DNA of 64,000 nucleotides from Argentina anserina (GCF_933775445.1 NC_065874.1:32558501-32622500), one strand, 5' to 3'. Positions 46,136 to 58,561 are shown, counted from the first letter of the stretch. Made by a program: numbers and translations. The notes: generated by a model from the letters alone, not told the origin.

Positions 46136-47110
46136 TTCATTAGAAGTAAAATTCACGACATCCTACTGTATATAAGAGAGATTTAGGCCAATTAGACCAA
46201 AACAGAAAAAGGGTGGTAATTTTGTTAGAAGACACGACAAAACATTTTATTAAAGTAGACTTGGGTACAAGATAGCGGTCAATTACAAAAAGCCAACCAC
46301 GGACTGGAAATAAGCTCATAACTAGTAACCAATAAATTATCTCCCAAACCCACAAGTATACAATACATACAATGGAGGAAAGCCGATCATGAACATGCTA
46401 AAAGCTGTCAACCCCATCGTTGTAATACATATGAAAGCTAAAAAAGAAGACAACAAAATCTAAACTCAAACAACCAAGCTCATGTTGTCACCTCTATGCA
46501 CAGAAGCAGAGCTAAAAGACAAAAACTATACAACACTAAAACCCAACCCACACCAAGAAAGCCCAAAGCCCAAAGCCCAAGCCAACATGGCCCAGCATGC
46601 AACATTGCCGAAGCAGGACGCACCAGCCAAAGTAACACAGGATTGAGGAGGAGGAAACAAGATCGACACTACCCAGAAACCCAACAAAACCGACCAAAAC
46701 AAGAGAGGCAGAGCTGCATCGTCAAGCCGGAGGAAAATGGTCGCGGAGACCAGATCCGAACTAAAAAGAAAAGATCTAACCCAAAATTAGATCAAAAGCA
46801 AACAACCATGCAAACTCAAAAGAGGAGGCATACATCGGTTGATAAAAATGCAATTAAAGGCTAGAACAACAAAGCAGGGAAAAAGGAGAGAAAGACAAGA
46901 GAAGGACACAAACAAGACATGGGAGGGGAGGGGAGAGAGGGACAGAGGGAAGAGAGAAGATGAACAATGCAGTAACGGAGACGAACTCCGAAGTAACGCC
47001 CACAAGGGGTGGGGAACTACAACCGACTCTCAAAGTGGCAGGTTATCCAAAATTGTGGTATTATATTTCTTTCACTCAATGGAATTGGGCCAGTAATTAC
47101 TATGCCCAAT
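46136..47110 (-). other. Unclassified region, possibly a minus-strand transcribed repeat
   Basis: Read leftward, a CT-rich start (near 46900) is followed by low-coding sequence and an AATAAA-type signal near 46250. This is reminiscent of a processed or LINE-derived repeat, but no reading frame supports a family. Confidence 0.25.
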
Positions 47111-47130
47111 TCATCTACCCAATAAAAATT

Positions 47131-47530
47131 TGTACAATTTTGTAACATTTCGTAGTGTTTCGTGATGTTTTGTAATATTTCATAGTATTTCGTAACGTTT
47201 TTCGTAGTGTTTCGTATTATTTCGTAATATTTTGTAGTATTTTATAAGGTTATGGAAAAATTGTTGTATTTTTTAAATTAAGACTAACTTCGGATTTTTA
47301 TATCCTTTCTCCCTTAGATTAGATTTTTGGGTACTACCGATTTTCTATACTATTTTGTAGAATTTTGTACCATTTCGTAGTGTTTCGAGATACTTCGTAA
47401 CATTACGTACTGTTTCGAGATATTTCGTAACATTTCGTAATGTTTCGTAGTATTTCGTAACATTTCATAGTGTTTCGTAAAATTATAAAAAAAATGTTGT
47501 ATTTTGTAAATTAAGACTAACTTCGGACTT
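47131..47530. repeat. Degenerate TTTCGTA-type short tandem repeats, partly duplicated
   Basis: Two clusters (about 47131-47245 and 47355-47480) of 10-12-bp units such as TTTCGTAGTG and TTTCGTAACA are each followed by a similar tail ending AAATTAAGACTAACTTCGGA. They thus form a larger duplication about 225 bp apart. Confidence 0.75.
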
Positions 47531-47964
47531 TGATGAAATTGGACTCCGGTCAACTCGTTGAAATTAATTTCTTTCCCATGTTTATGACATAGCCAAACAT
47601 GACAATCGGACGGAAATGAAATTATTTCCCATTCCATCAAGGTATATCCCACCATCCAAAATGTGAGTAGATGAATTGGGCATGGTCTTTACTTACAACT
47701 CCGAGTAAGAACTGATGGATTCATCGATTATTATAGAACTCGACCTTCAAAACTAGAGGTAAAATGCAAATGCAAAATGTGACCAAGATCTAGCTCTGAC
47801 CTTGTGACGCTTTCATTATGGGCTGTATAATTATTATAATATGATCGTGGGCCCAGACACCCGAGACCTGGAACTCGGGAATTTTAATCATAAAATTTGT
47901 TCCCAAATAAAAAAGAGAGAAGCAGAGTGCAGAAGAGCGAAGCCCAGAATCCTCAAATCGGAGA

Positions 47965-50900
47965 ATGGCGGAGTCGTCGAGCAGTGGTCTCACCTTCAAG
48001 CTCCACCCTCTGGTCATGGTCAACATCTCCGACCACTACTCCCGTGTCAAGTCTCAAATGAACCCTCCCATCGCCGCCCACACCAACGGCTCCTCCGACG
48101 CCGTCGAAACCGCACCTTCCTCATCCTCCTCCGCCTCGTCTCCTCGAGTCTTCGGCTGCGTCATCGGCGTCCAGCGCGGCCGCACCGTGGAGATCTTCAA
48201 CAGCTTCGAGCTCCTCTACGATCCCGAGACTCACTCGCTCGAACGCGCCTTCCTCGAGAAGAAGCAAGAGCTCTGTAGGTTTTCAATCTCTGCTTCGATT
48301 TCTAGGGTTTCGGTGAATTGTGCTAAACCTAATGATCCTTTTTTTCTTTTCTTTTTACTTTTTACTTTTTACTGGTTCAGATAAGAAGGTTTTCCCTAAT
48401 TTTTACATACTTGGATGGTACTCGACCGGGTCTGATGCTCAGGAATCTGATATGACTATTCACAAAGCTGTAAGCTTACGCCAATTTGTTTTTTGACTAT
48501 GCTCATCTTCAATTTTAGCTTATAGCTACTCGATTTCGAAACCTATTGTTACTAAATTAAACTATAAATGCTTTGGTAGTACATATTTTCAATGAGTAAG
48601 AGTGTGTATTTGTTTTGTGACAGCTGATGGATATCAATGAGAGCCCGGTTTATGTTCTCCTCAACCCTGTGATCAATCCCGCTCAAAAGGACCTTCCAAT
48701 CACTATCTACGAGAGTGGTACGCGACCTGCATTGCGTTATTTGTACCACTTTATTTGAGTTTTTGGGCAGTGCCGAGGCGCTGTAGCGCGATGGTTTTTA
48801 GCTTTTGTTTTGGTTAATGCCTGAGATGGAGCTTGAGGTATAGTATTTCACATCCATAGGTGCAGTAAGCTTCATTTTTTTTTGGAAGCATTATGCATGT
48901 ATTTGATTATTTTTCCTGTACAATACCACGTTACTTTATACGTTTGCAGTTGCACCATCTGGTTGTAGTTCAGTTGAGCTAGCATAATTCTCTTGCATCT
49001 CATCTTTTGCAAATGAAGGGGTCTCTGTTTTTCTTTGCATTCAAGTCTTATTTTGCGGAGAACTTGTGTGACTTGACAAATTGTAGGTCATTATAAGAAC
49101 TGTTTATTTTTTGTTTTGTTTTACTGTCTGACATTCTGTCGTCTTCTTTGGGTGGTTACACTACATCCAAAAGAACTGCATGTCATTGATGGGGTTCCAC
49201 AGCTGATCTTTGTCAGTTCAAGCTACACAATTGAGGTTGGGCATTTCATTCTATTAACCTATATAGTTATATTTTATCGATCTGGCTGACCTAGATTTTT
49301 GGGTGTGCTTGGTAGACGGTGGAAGCTGAACGTATCTCAGTTGATCATGTTGCTCATCTTAAACCATCTGATGGAGGTTCAGCGGCAACTCAATGTGAGC
49401 TTACCTCCTTATTATCCGTTTTTTTCCCCTTGTTGTCGGATTTCTGAGAAGAGTATGGATATCAAATTAATAAATATCGGTTGGCTGCAGTGGCTGCTCA
49501 CCTTACAGGAATCCACAGTGCCATTAAGATGCTCAATAGCAGAATTAGAGTGCTTCATCATTATCTTCTAGCTATGCAGAAAGGTAACTACGTGCTTTGA
49601 GTAGAAGATGAGAGACAGGGAATATATTTCAATTTTAGAAACAGAAGATCTCTATAATCACAGACCCCAGAACATTAAAAATAAATAGATGCAATAGTCA
49701 CAAGACAGACATAATTTTTAAACTTCCTCAACCTTAGGATAGATAACTAAACAAAGTTTATATTATTAGAACTCCCTCTTCAGACACATTTTCTACTTTT
49801 GATTTGAATGAGGAGGTATCTTAAATATACAAAGCCACATCTGTAACTGCTTTTCTACCATAGCATGTATTGTCTCCTTCTCACACGCCATTAGTTTCTC
49901 AAAATTACAACCAATGCGTTTTGTGTAAGGATTTGATGGAAGAAGATATGTATTGTTGGATGCATGTACACTAAAACATCTGGAATTTATAATATTTGTT
50001 GTTGATTTCCATGCAGGAGAAATACCTTGTGAAAATTCGCTGCTAAGACAAGTATCAAGTCTTCTGAGAAGGTTGCCTGCTGTTGAATCGGGGAAGTTTC
50101 AAGATGACTTTTTGATGGTGAGTGATGCTTGCCTTAAACTCTCAATTGCAAAATTCACTATTTTGAGTCTTGTTTTACCCTTCAGTGTGTAATATTTGAG
50201 TAATACATAGATTACAAAAAAGGCTAAGATGCTTTAGTTTGCATCCAAAAGACACCTGAAATGCAACCCTTACGACAGGAATAAATTTTTCACATTTTTG
50301 TTTAAGAAAACCTGCCCGAGTGTGCCATGTAAAGAAGCTTATCGTTGCAAAATAGTTCACACCTGAAGGATTTGTACGTCTTTCTTACTAAAGTAGTTGG
50401 TGGTTTAGACCAATGCTTACAATTGCTGATTCTGCAGACTAAGCTACTCTTTTAATCTCATCAGGTTTTATCATTCACTCTTTTGTTGATTTTTTTTGTA
50501 GGAATACAATGACACATTACTGATTACATATCTAGCTGTGCTTACCAACTGCTCAAGGTAAGTATATTCTTCTGCACATTTCTGTGTTCATCATTATAAT
50601 AGTCCTGTAAAATAAGTTACTGCAACGAAATGGTCAAATTGGATTTTTATGTTGACCGCTTTGTTGGTGTTGTCACGAGTTTTGTTTATTATACCTAGGT
50701 AAGTTTTCTATTCAACCCGAAAGGAAAGTGAGCATTGACATGGGGTATATGGTTTTATTTATGAATCAATTTGGCTTACCAACCAAGTAACAGCCTCTCA
50801 ATTGTAGCTGACGCACAACCAGTTGTGTTAAGTTTTGTTTGTATTCGACTATTCGTGTTAGGGGAAACAGGGTATAGACATTTTATTGTTGCACAATTTC

Positions 50901-51038
50901 ACAATCTTAGTAATATATCTCAGCGAATTCATTAATGTTTTTTTTTCCAGTACAATGAACGAGCTGGTCGACAAGTTCAACACCGCATATGACAGGCATA
51001 GCCGAAGAGGTGGAGGAGGGCGTACTACTTTCTTCTGA
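47965..51038 (+). CDS. CSN6: COP9 signalosome subunit 6 (CSN6), 9 exons, 323 aa
   Basis: This is a non-catalytic MPN-domain subunit of the COP9 signalosome, which removes NEDD8 from cullins and so tunes CRL ubiquitin ligases (light signalling, hormone responses). Exons: 47965-48274, 48381-48469, 48624-48717, 49174-49235, 49316-49394, 49491-49583, 50017-50117, 50502-50557, 50951-51038, all GT-AG with matching phases. The MPN domain starts with LHPLVMVNISDHYSR (residues about 13-27). Where catalytic MPN proteins have the JAMM histidines, this one reads LGWYSTGSD, so it is the MPN-minus type as expected for CSN6. The C-terminal part (EYNDTLLITYLAVLTNCS, MNELVDKFNTAYD) forms the helices that pack into the complex. 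The length is near Arabidopsis CSN6 (about 317). It converges tail-to-tail with the gene remnant at 51503. Confidence 0.96.
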
Positions 51039-51502
51039 AAACCGCTTTGCCATATCTGACAGATCGCAGTCTGGGGCCCCGGATATATTTTTGGGATGTT
51101 CCTATAATCTGTTTTAGTTTTTGAGTGGACAGCTAATATTGTTGAGACCTAAACAGTTCGAAAAGAAATATAAATTGTGTAGGTTTATCACTCTTTTGTT
51201 GCTCTCCCCCGCCCAATTTTGGATAATGATTTTTATTCATGGTTAGGGGTAAGGTCTCAGAATTTCAGTATTGTACTCAAATGAATCCTATGCAGGAAGC
51301 CATATGCTTATTGATTGTTACCAAGTTTTTCCTTATATACGGTCAGTAAGGAACCAACTAAAAGTTGCAATGTGTAAAAGAAAATAATACATTAGCGTAG
51401 ATTAGCTCTGAATAGTCTAAAATGTTGAAAAGCGCCAGTGATGGCCGAACCACAATGTTTCAGGCAGAAATTACCCTTTATAAGAGGTCTTTCATGAGGA
51501 CA

Positions 51503-53560
51503 TCAAGCTCTATGGAATTGCCATCCATCATGACATCCAATTTCACAGCCATCTAGACATTGTCCACCATGGTTTTCTATCACCAATTTCGCTGAGAACT
51601 GGACATCCTTTACCATTCAGTCGAGTATTCCCAATACCAAGCCAGTGCAGTCCAGCGAAGAAAGACCTCTTCAGCAATCTAGATGAGTCAGCAGATAAAC
51701 CCCTGCAATTGAAAAGATCAAGCCTTCGAAGTAGCTTACAATCATCTCGATGCTGTTTCCTTGTCGCCAAAGCTTCTAGTGATAAACTAGTCAAAGAGGA
51801 GCAATACCTCAGACACAAATCAGTAATCTCCTTACCAGCCACAGCAATTGTGAGAACTGCTTTATCAGATATTCCTGGTATGTGTCCTAAATCCAAGGAT
51901 GATAATGTTTTGCCTATTGTGCCTCCTCCAAGAAATAATAATACAACTCCTTCATCAGTCACACCCTTGCAGTTTCTCAGGCACAAATGTGTGATGGATG
52001 GAGTCCCTTTCCCAAGCACAGATAAGCCGTAATCAGATATATCGGTTCCTGAAAGATTTAGCATGGTTAAGCTACGAAGCGGTGCAATGGAGATGAGGCT
52101 CCTACAGCCATACAGATCAAGCACTTCTAGAAACCCAGAACTGGTGAGCTGATTCACGGTTTCACAAGTTATAAGACAGCATGACAACAATTTCACCTCA
52201 ACTAGAGAACATGGGAACCGAGTAAGATCAACGAAGGCCAAGTTTGACAAAAGGAGGGCATTACGCACTTCGAATTTCTTCAATTTTGGACAGGATTGTA
52301 GGACTGATGCATAACCAGCGTCACTTACTCTGGAGAGCCCACAGTCTCAGACTCTAGAGTCATGCAGTATTTAGATAAAAGAAACATGCCCATATCATCC
52401 ACTTCCTCAAACGAGACTTGGCAGTTCTGTCTACTTCTTACAAGAGACAATCCCTTCAAACGAAATCTAGTGGCCAGACTCAAAAGTCCTACACTGGTTA
52501 AGTCATGGTTTGGCAAAGGTTCCTGAACTGGCCGATCTTCAAGATCTAGCTCCACCAAATTGTCACAAATGGCAATGGCAGCAACGAGCTGATCTGTTAT
52601 AACATCTAACACAAGTGACAATTGCTAGAGTGCAAATCCAAAAGAGGGTCCAGATATACGGGGGCTGACATTAGCTGCCTGCGAATAGTTCCTAAACGCA
52701 TGGCATACGTCTCCCTCAAGCACAGGTTGCAACTTGATGCTCTTGAGAGTTTTAGGCAGGCAGAATTCCAACGGCCGATAAAGATTAGCACCTACACCTC
52801 TCCACCGAATCTTCAGAGAAAAAGACTGCAAGATCACAGAAGAAACAAGCTCAAGCTTTTATGACTTCTGCAGCAAAACACAGTTTCTATTCCCCAATAC
52901 AAGGTTGACATAAAAACCAATTTCAAGATCAATAATTTGGTCAATGTGGCTTAACCAACATGAAATTTTTAATCTGATGTTCATCCCAGCAAAATTAAAC
53001 AAGTGTATCGGTTTGAGCTTACCTCCAAGAATGAACACGAATTGAGCGTTTGGTCCAGGTTGGTCTTTATATATTGACGTGACACCTGGTCTACCAATTC
53101 CAACCCCAAAATATCAATCTTTGGCTACAAAAAGACTAAAACTAGAGCACCTGAGATTGGGGCAGTCAATTCCAATTGAAGCAAGGACTTGATACGACAT
53201 TAATGAGCACCACAGCAAGTTCAGTTCATGGAGATGCTTACCCAGAAAAATCCACAACGACGAGTGCTTGCTGTGTTGGCAGGCCTACATACTCATTTAA
53301 AGCCTCAGATAAGCAAAAGGACAAGCTTTGTAAACTGAGAAGCGTACGCTTAAATGCACAGTGGCAGCCTAGATACGAGAACATTAAAAAGAATCCAAGC
53401 CAAGACCAATCACAAACAATGCAAGTGAAAGGACCAAATCCTAGTCTTGCATTACAGAGTCTGAACTCCAGACTGTAAATTCTGTATCTAATCGAGTAAA
53501 AACAAAAGCCCAAAAGGTGGATCTAAAAGCTTTTGGCGATGAAATATTGACATACCAAGC
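51503..53560 (-). pseudogene. FBL11-like leucine-rich-repeat gene, C-terminal half, broken
   Basis: LRR sequence like that of the plant BTB/POZ-LRR protein FBL11, thought to be a ubiquitin-ligase adaptor, is spread over exons read leftward: a piece near 53238-53400 (LSLQSLSFCLSEALNEYVGL), 53124-53023 (IDILGLELVDQVSRQYIKTN), and a long exon from 52825. Within the long exon a TAG at about 52622 interrupts FAL-stop-QLSLVLDV. Another frame change lies near 52340 (between KYCMTLES and GLSRVSDAGYASVL). A third is near 51560, where the frame goes to MSRWL-stop although the conserved-looking CLDGCEIGCHDGWQFH sits in the neighbouring frame. LRRs such as LRSLTMLNLSGTDISDYGL and KTLSSLDLGHIPGISDKAVL are otherwise good. 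Three lesions suggest a recent pseudogene, though sequence errors could explain some. Confidence 0.6.
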
Positions 53561-53586
53561 TTGATAGAGTTCAGATAAACTTCACC

Positions 53587-53830
53587 GTGAATCTTTTTAA
53601 GAACTGCAACAAAGCCGGATCCACTACATCCTTACACAGTAAACAACATACCAATTCCGTAGTTGATGCATCCGCAGAGAAACCACACTTCTGCATTTCT
53701 TCAATAACTTTCCACACTTCTGAATCAATTCATCGAACACCTTCAAGGCATGCTCTGCACTACTCACTTCCAGTCGCTGAGTTCCTCTCGAATGAAACAG
53801 AGCCATTAAATTGCAAGAAGAAAGCATATC
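53587..53830 (-). pseudogene. Internally deleted PPR remnant
   Basis: Read leftward it has a PPR N-terminal leader (LMALFHSRGTQ, AEHALKVFDELIQKC). This is joined almost directly, in another frame, to a C-terminal PPR motif (GFSADASTTELVCCLLCKD) that matches the end of the pseudogene at 24593 (GFSADASTTKLIVRVL). The whole repeat array between them is missing. Confidence 0.65.
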
Positions 53831-54842
53831 TCTTGTTGCTCGGTTGCAGGATCATCATCTTCAGGTTCAAGAGTTGAGCTTTGTTTCTCAGAGCTCGCAG
53901 CTTTCCTTCTTATGTTTCGAACTCTCGAATCAAACAGGGGGTTCTTTTTCTCAAACCTTGTTTAGTTTTGTCTTTCTTTTAATTTTCTTTTTAAGGATGG
54001 GTAACCAAGAGATGATTACAAATGGAATTATATTCCATTATAATTGCAAGTTTGGATCTCAATCTCATTGTTATTTAGAAATCTTTTCATTACGTTAAGG
54101 GCACGTTTGTTTCTTCGGACTGTCTAATTCCGGATTAAGTTTTTGCTTATTTTCGTACTGTGCTGGCTTGGATTAGGGTACAGTAATTCCTAACTCATGT
54201 TTAGTGCAGTCTCAGACTAATGAACAAATTAAAATAAGTTTTGTTACTGAATTAATTTTCGAATTATAACAAGTCTTATTCAATAATAACATAATATTTC
54301 ATTAATAACACATGTTCATATAAACAATCTTATATAAGCAATCTTACTTCTTGATTTGCATATTTCCCGTAACAATTGGCTTATAATAGAACAAACTTCT
54401 CATATTCTTCACCTTATCCACAAGTAAACAGTCGTATAAGTATGGTTGGCTAAAGAAATCGCTTATATAGCTCTATAATCTACATAAAGATCCGAAATCG
54501 CTTATATAGTTCTATAATCTACATAAAGATCCATCCTTGAACAACATGTACCATGATATTATTATTTTTCCCGTTGGGTGTGTCATGTTTATAATGTAGT
54601 TTTCTAGATCAATTTTTTTTTTTCAATTGTATGTCTTATTTTTTTGTGTCAAAAGGAGGCTGCCTCTACGTACAGTATATACTGGCAATTCTGAAGATTT
54701 TTTCTTTCTCAAAACAAAAGGGAATGAATTTCAAATTCCAGTTGCTCAGATGCGAACATAAGTGGCAAAAAGGTACACTGGTCTTCAAAACTAAATCCTC
54801 TTATTGGAAGGACAGTTTAACAGGTTAACTTACAATACTGAT
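53831..54842. other. Intergenic region
   Basis: It contains a direct repeat of about 40 bp (GAAATCGCTTATATAG near 54457 and 54494). A GGGCACGTTTGTTTCTTCGG sequence near 54099 looks like one MITE end, but no partner was found. No gene. Confidence 0.45.
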
Positions 54843-55343
54843 TCAAATAGACAATTCAGATTTTGAGATAAGGATGCCATCACTATCAGCATACAACCAC
54901 TCCCCTTCACGGATCAAGGTTCCGGCAATGTTGATCGGAACATGCTTATCACCATGGCCTCTTTTGTTCGACTTCACGGGATGAGATGCCAAGGCCCTAA
55001 CCCCAATATCACATCCACTGATCTCATCTACATCTCTAATGCAGCCATTTACCACAATACCAGCCCATCCCATGTTTTGAGCTAACTGTCCCAAATTCCC
55101 TCCAACAAGAGCACATCTCATGCTTCCTCCACCATCAATGACTAATACTCTTCCCTCGCCTCTGGTTTCAAGAAGCTGCCTCACCAATACATTATCCTCA
55201 AAAACCTTTATAGTGGTAATGGGGCCTGAGAATGCTCGGCATTGTCCATACATCTGGAATATTGGTGGCAGAACGCGCAGGTCTCCACTTCCCAAAAGGG
55301 CTGAATTTGTGTCACAAACTTCAGCAGTTGCTAAGTAAGCCAT
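54843..55343 (-). CDS. RraA-like metal-dependent aldolase (putative HMG/CHA aldolase), 166 aa
   Basis: The protein belongs to the RraA family, whose plant members are annotated as putative 4-hydroxy-4-methyl-2-oxoglutarate aldolase/oxaloacetate decarboxylase and which resemble bacterial RNase E regulator RraA. The catalytic pattern G-x20-R-D-x2-E is intact: G82, R103, D104, E107. The hydrophobic core motifs VLVIDGGGSMRCAL and GWAGIVVNGCIRDVDE are typical. The length of 166 matches the plant family. The single coding exon begins 7 nt after a splice acceptor (TGCAG, ending at 55351), so the 5' leader is spliced. No targeting peptide is visible, so it is probably cytosolic unless an upstream exon adds one. 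Confidence 0.92.
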   Translation of the reverse strand: MAYLATAEVCDTNSALLGSGDLRVLPPIFQMYGQCRAFSGPITTIKVFEDNVLVRQLLETRGEGRVLVIDGGGSMRCALVGGNLGQLAQNMGWAGIVVNGCIRDVDEISGCDIGVRALASHPVKSNKRGHGDKHVPINIAGTLIREGEWLYADSDGILISKSELSI

Positions 55344-55350
55344 ATATCTC

Positions 55351-57250
55351 CTGCATGAATTGTCTATAAATCATTAAAGTTCTGCCACAAAAGCAGGCAT
55401 TTGAGACTGTTTCTAGTACACTACCAGAACTTAGAGGGGATTTACAGAACCATACTGTACAGACAGATACAACATCAGCATTATGCAGAACATACTACTA
55501 AAAAGTTGAATAGAGGGGAAAATAATATATCTTCAATTTTTATTTTCATTATTGTCTTAGTTCAGTTTAACTCTAAAACAATGGAAGTTGAGAGATATAC
55601 TATAGTGTACCAGTACAGAAAATCAGAACCATATCAGATAACATAGATTATGTTCCATGACCACCAAAATAATTCACGTGTGCGACTTTTTGTTTCTTGA
55701 CCAGAAGAAAGACGCAGAGCACCAAGTTCTTCAAGCACATCTTCTAGCAATTATAAGAGCAGGATCCAGGATTGGAACAAGAAATACTATGAGTAAGTGA
55801 TACAGACTAACAGACACATGTACAGAGGTCGATCCATCTTCACAGGACCCTAGACAAAGCCAATCATGCCTAGTTCTAAATTCCAAAAAAAAAAAAATCA
55901 AATGAGGATATTATTGAATTTTTCAGGACAATAAGAATGAAGAATTTCAAGCTGCCTCAAAATTTCAATCTGAATAATGTTCAGAATGATGGGACTAACT
56001 AAAAGGTAATTATTTTGGTTAATCTGCAAGTTTCGTAGTGTATTCTTATATAGCGTCAGTGTCTCAGCGATACTGTTATATACAACAATGGGAGGTTTAT
56101 ACTCTCCTTCATGCATCTACCTAAGCAGTTGAACAAGCTGCACTATTGTTACCTGTCTTGCAAACTCAGAAAGGTTTGGTAACTCTGAATATATCTCTAC
56201 TAATCATTTCAGAGATCTGGTTCAATGCATCAACAACTGGACTGTAAATTTCATACCATAGAGTCATATATTTGCGTGCTTCAAATCAAACATCACAGTT
56301 TCCTACTACCAAACATCACAAGTATCCTATTGAAAAACATGACAGACCGCAGTCCAGATGTACAAGCACTTCAAACTTAACCAAATTCCTAAAAATGATC
56401 CATTCAAGATACTCCCTTCCCCCAAATTTTCTATCCAACCAAACATATTAACACAACAAAGCATTATAGACAGTCTCTGGATAAGTTCTCACCATGTCCT
56501 CAGGCCAAGGTTGCTTTCTGAAGATACATGACAAAGAGCCACTGCTTGTAATTTTAACCTTTCTACCACACACAGAGACAAACGGCCGAAATTGGATAAG
56601 GGTCCACGAAGAGGATATATGAGGTAGAGGACTGGTGTAGAGTATAGGAAGAACAGTGTGGATTGTGGAGAGGCTTCTTAGGGTTCGGTGAAGGCAGAGA
56701 GAGCTCAGTACCATGGCTGGTCCTGCTATCTCTGGGTGACACAACCTTAGCTTACAAAGGAAACAAGATTGACTAAATTCACTCCACCTATGAATTACAT
56801 TCACATCCTCAAAAAGACCACTGCTATGAAGTTACAAATGCTACAAGATTACATAGGGATAAGATTCCAACCCGGGTTGACTAGTTTCATAGAAGCATAT
56901 AGTGCATGACAAAGACATCTATTACTCTACACAGGTACCAATGTACCATTCATTACATGAGAGAGTCATAGAGAAACAGAAACCAAAGATGCCAACTTTG
57001 ACACATAACATTAGCATTCAACACATACCCAGAAACTCATTGAAGAAACAAGAGAAGACTCTCCTACTTTGATCTCAAACCCAAAAACAAAATTAAAGCT
57101 GAAAGAAAAAGAAATTGAAGCTTACACAGTAGAGAATGAAGTTCTCGATCGTATTCCAATGGAGAGCTTGCCTTCTTATCACGTATCAATTGTGATGAAG
57201 TGGGTTCTTCTTCTTCTTCTGTCCCAGTTAAATAAGTACAAAAAGCAGCA
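55351..57250 (-). other. Leader introns/exons of the RraA-like gene
   Basis: A leader-like exon near 57128-57250 ends in a donor-like GT|GTAAGC (about 57127). Within the long intron, 56448-56804 is a 118-codon frame. Its second Met opens a Ser/Leu/Arg-rich organelle-targeting-like sequence (MVLSSLCLHRTLRSLSTIHT) and it carries a good internal donor ATG|GTGAGA. Joining that donor to 55350 would not keep the RraA frame, so it is more likely leader or unrelated. Confidence 0.35.
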
Positions 57251-58561
57251 GCGACAAGTTGACGGCTGATTATGTGGTTGAAATTTGTGCCCTGACATCC
57301 CTATAATTGGTAACACGCGCCAAATGTCGTCAGCTTCCAGTGTCTGTTATAGTAAACTTCTCATTTTGCCCCCTTAAACTATGCCATATTTCCAATTTCG
57401 TACCCAAATATCCTCAAAGTATTGCAATTACCCCCCATCGTTTTCTGACCTCTGTAAGTATGTAACAATTTCATATGCCCAGGCTTGATAACCCTAAGAA
57501 GAAGGTTATCAACATTCTCTATATCTTGTGTAATTGTTTAGTTAGGGACTTAGGGTGCTCTGTTTATTGACCAAACATTATCTATCAGGAAGAGGATATA
57601 ATACTTCTTTGATCCCTTGAGCTTTCCATTGCTTATGATCTGACTCGAGGTATATGTTTGAATCTGCAAAAAACGGGTAGAAGAACAACTCAGAAGGATT
57701 CAGAAGGGTACAAAAAACATATGGAAGAATGAACTTTTAACATTTCAGAAGTATGAAGTTTAACTGTAGTATACTAAGCATACACTTTTTAAAACCAAAA
57801 TGACAGGCCTATGGGATCTTGCAACTTGAGGTGCCATATGGAAGATAATAGATATGTATAGGATTTCTAGTTCATGTGAAATCCCTGGATATGATTTTGT
57901 TTTGTTATGCTCACTTACATGGTTTCAATTATCAGCAAGATGTAAATTTCACAATTTTTTGAATTTCTTATAACCAATAGGAAACCGACTGAGTCTAATG
58001 GATGATGGATATATGCTGGAATTCTGTGTCTAGATTTTAATCCTTGTGCTCCGACACTGATTCATATAGCTGTTGATCTGCACTTTAATGCCATAATTCC
58101 AATATTGTATCCAGATATCAAAGTATCGGTTTCCTGATTCAGACCTCTATGTATTAAGAGAAATGAACGCCACACGTTAAAGTATTGGCGTCAAGAATCA
58201 AAACAATGTTGAAGGGGGTCTAGGATCAAACATCAACCCAACACAAACCATTCAACAGTCTACAGTCAATTCATGACCAATTCAAGGTGAAGACTAATCA
58301 GCAAGACCATATGAGTCCAGTCAAATTGTTAGAAGTCCCTGTTACTTGTTAGAGCCACTCAGCCACATGTACTTTGGAACTTCTACTCCACACAGAACTC
58401 GGGAATCATATATCTGCCTATCTGGGTGCTCAAATCTCTTTGTTATCGTTCAGTTTTCTTTGAGACTAATAATATCAACTTTTCCTCTTATGTAGTTGAG
58501 GGTGGTGTGTTTACTGATCAAAGAAATCCAAACATTTGATTTCCATTCCGATCATATACTG
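57251..58561. other. Intergenic region
   Basis: Nothing recognised beyond AT-rich single-copy-like DNA. It probably includes the promoter of the RraA-like gene near its right-hand leader exon. Confidence 0.45.

Noticed and set aside
47841..48278. 145-codon frame overlapping CSN6 exon 1
   Set aside because: It is an out-of-frame shadow of the CSN6 coding exon, and the Arg-rich translation has no domain.
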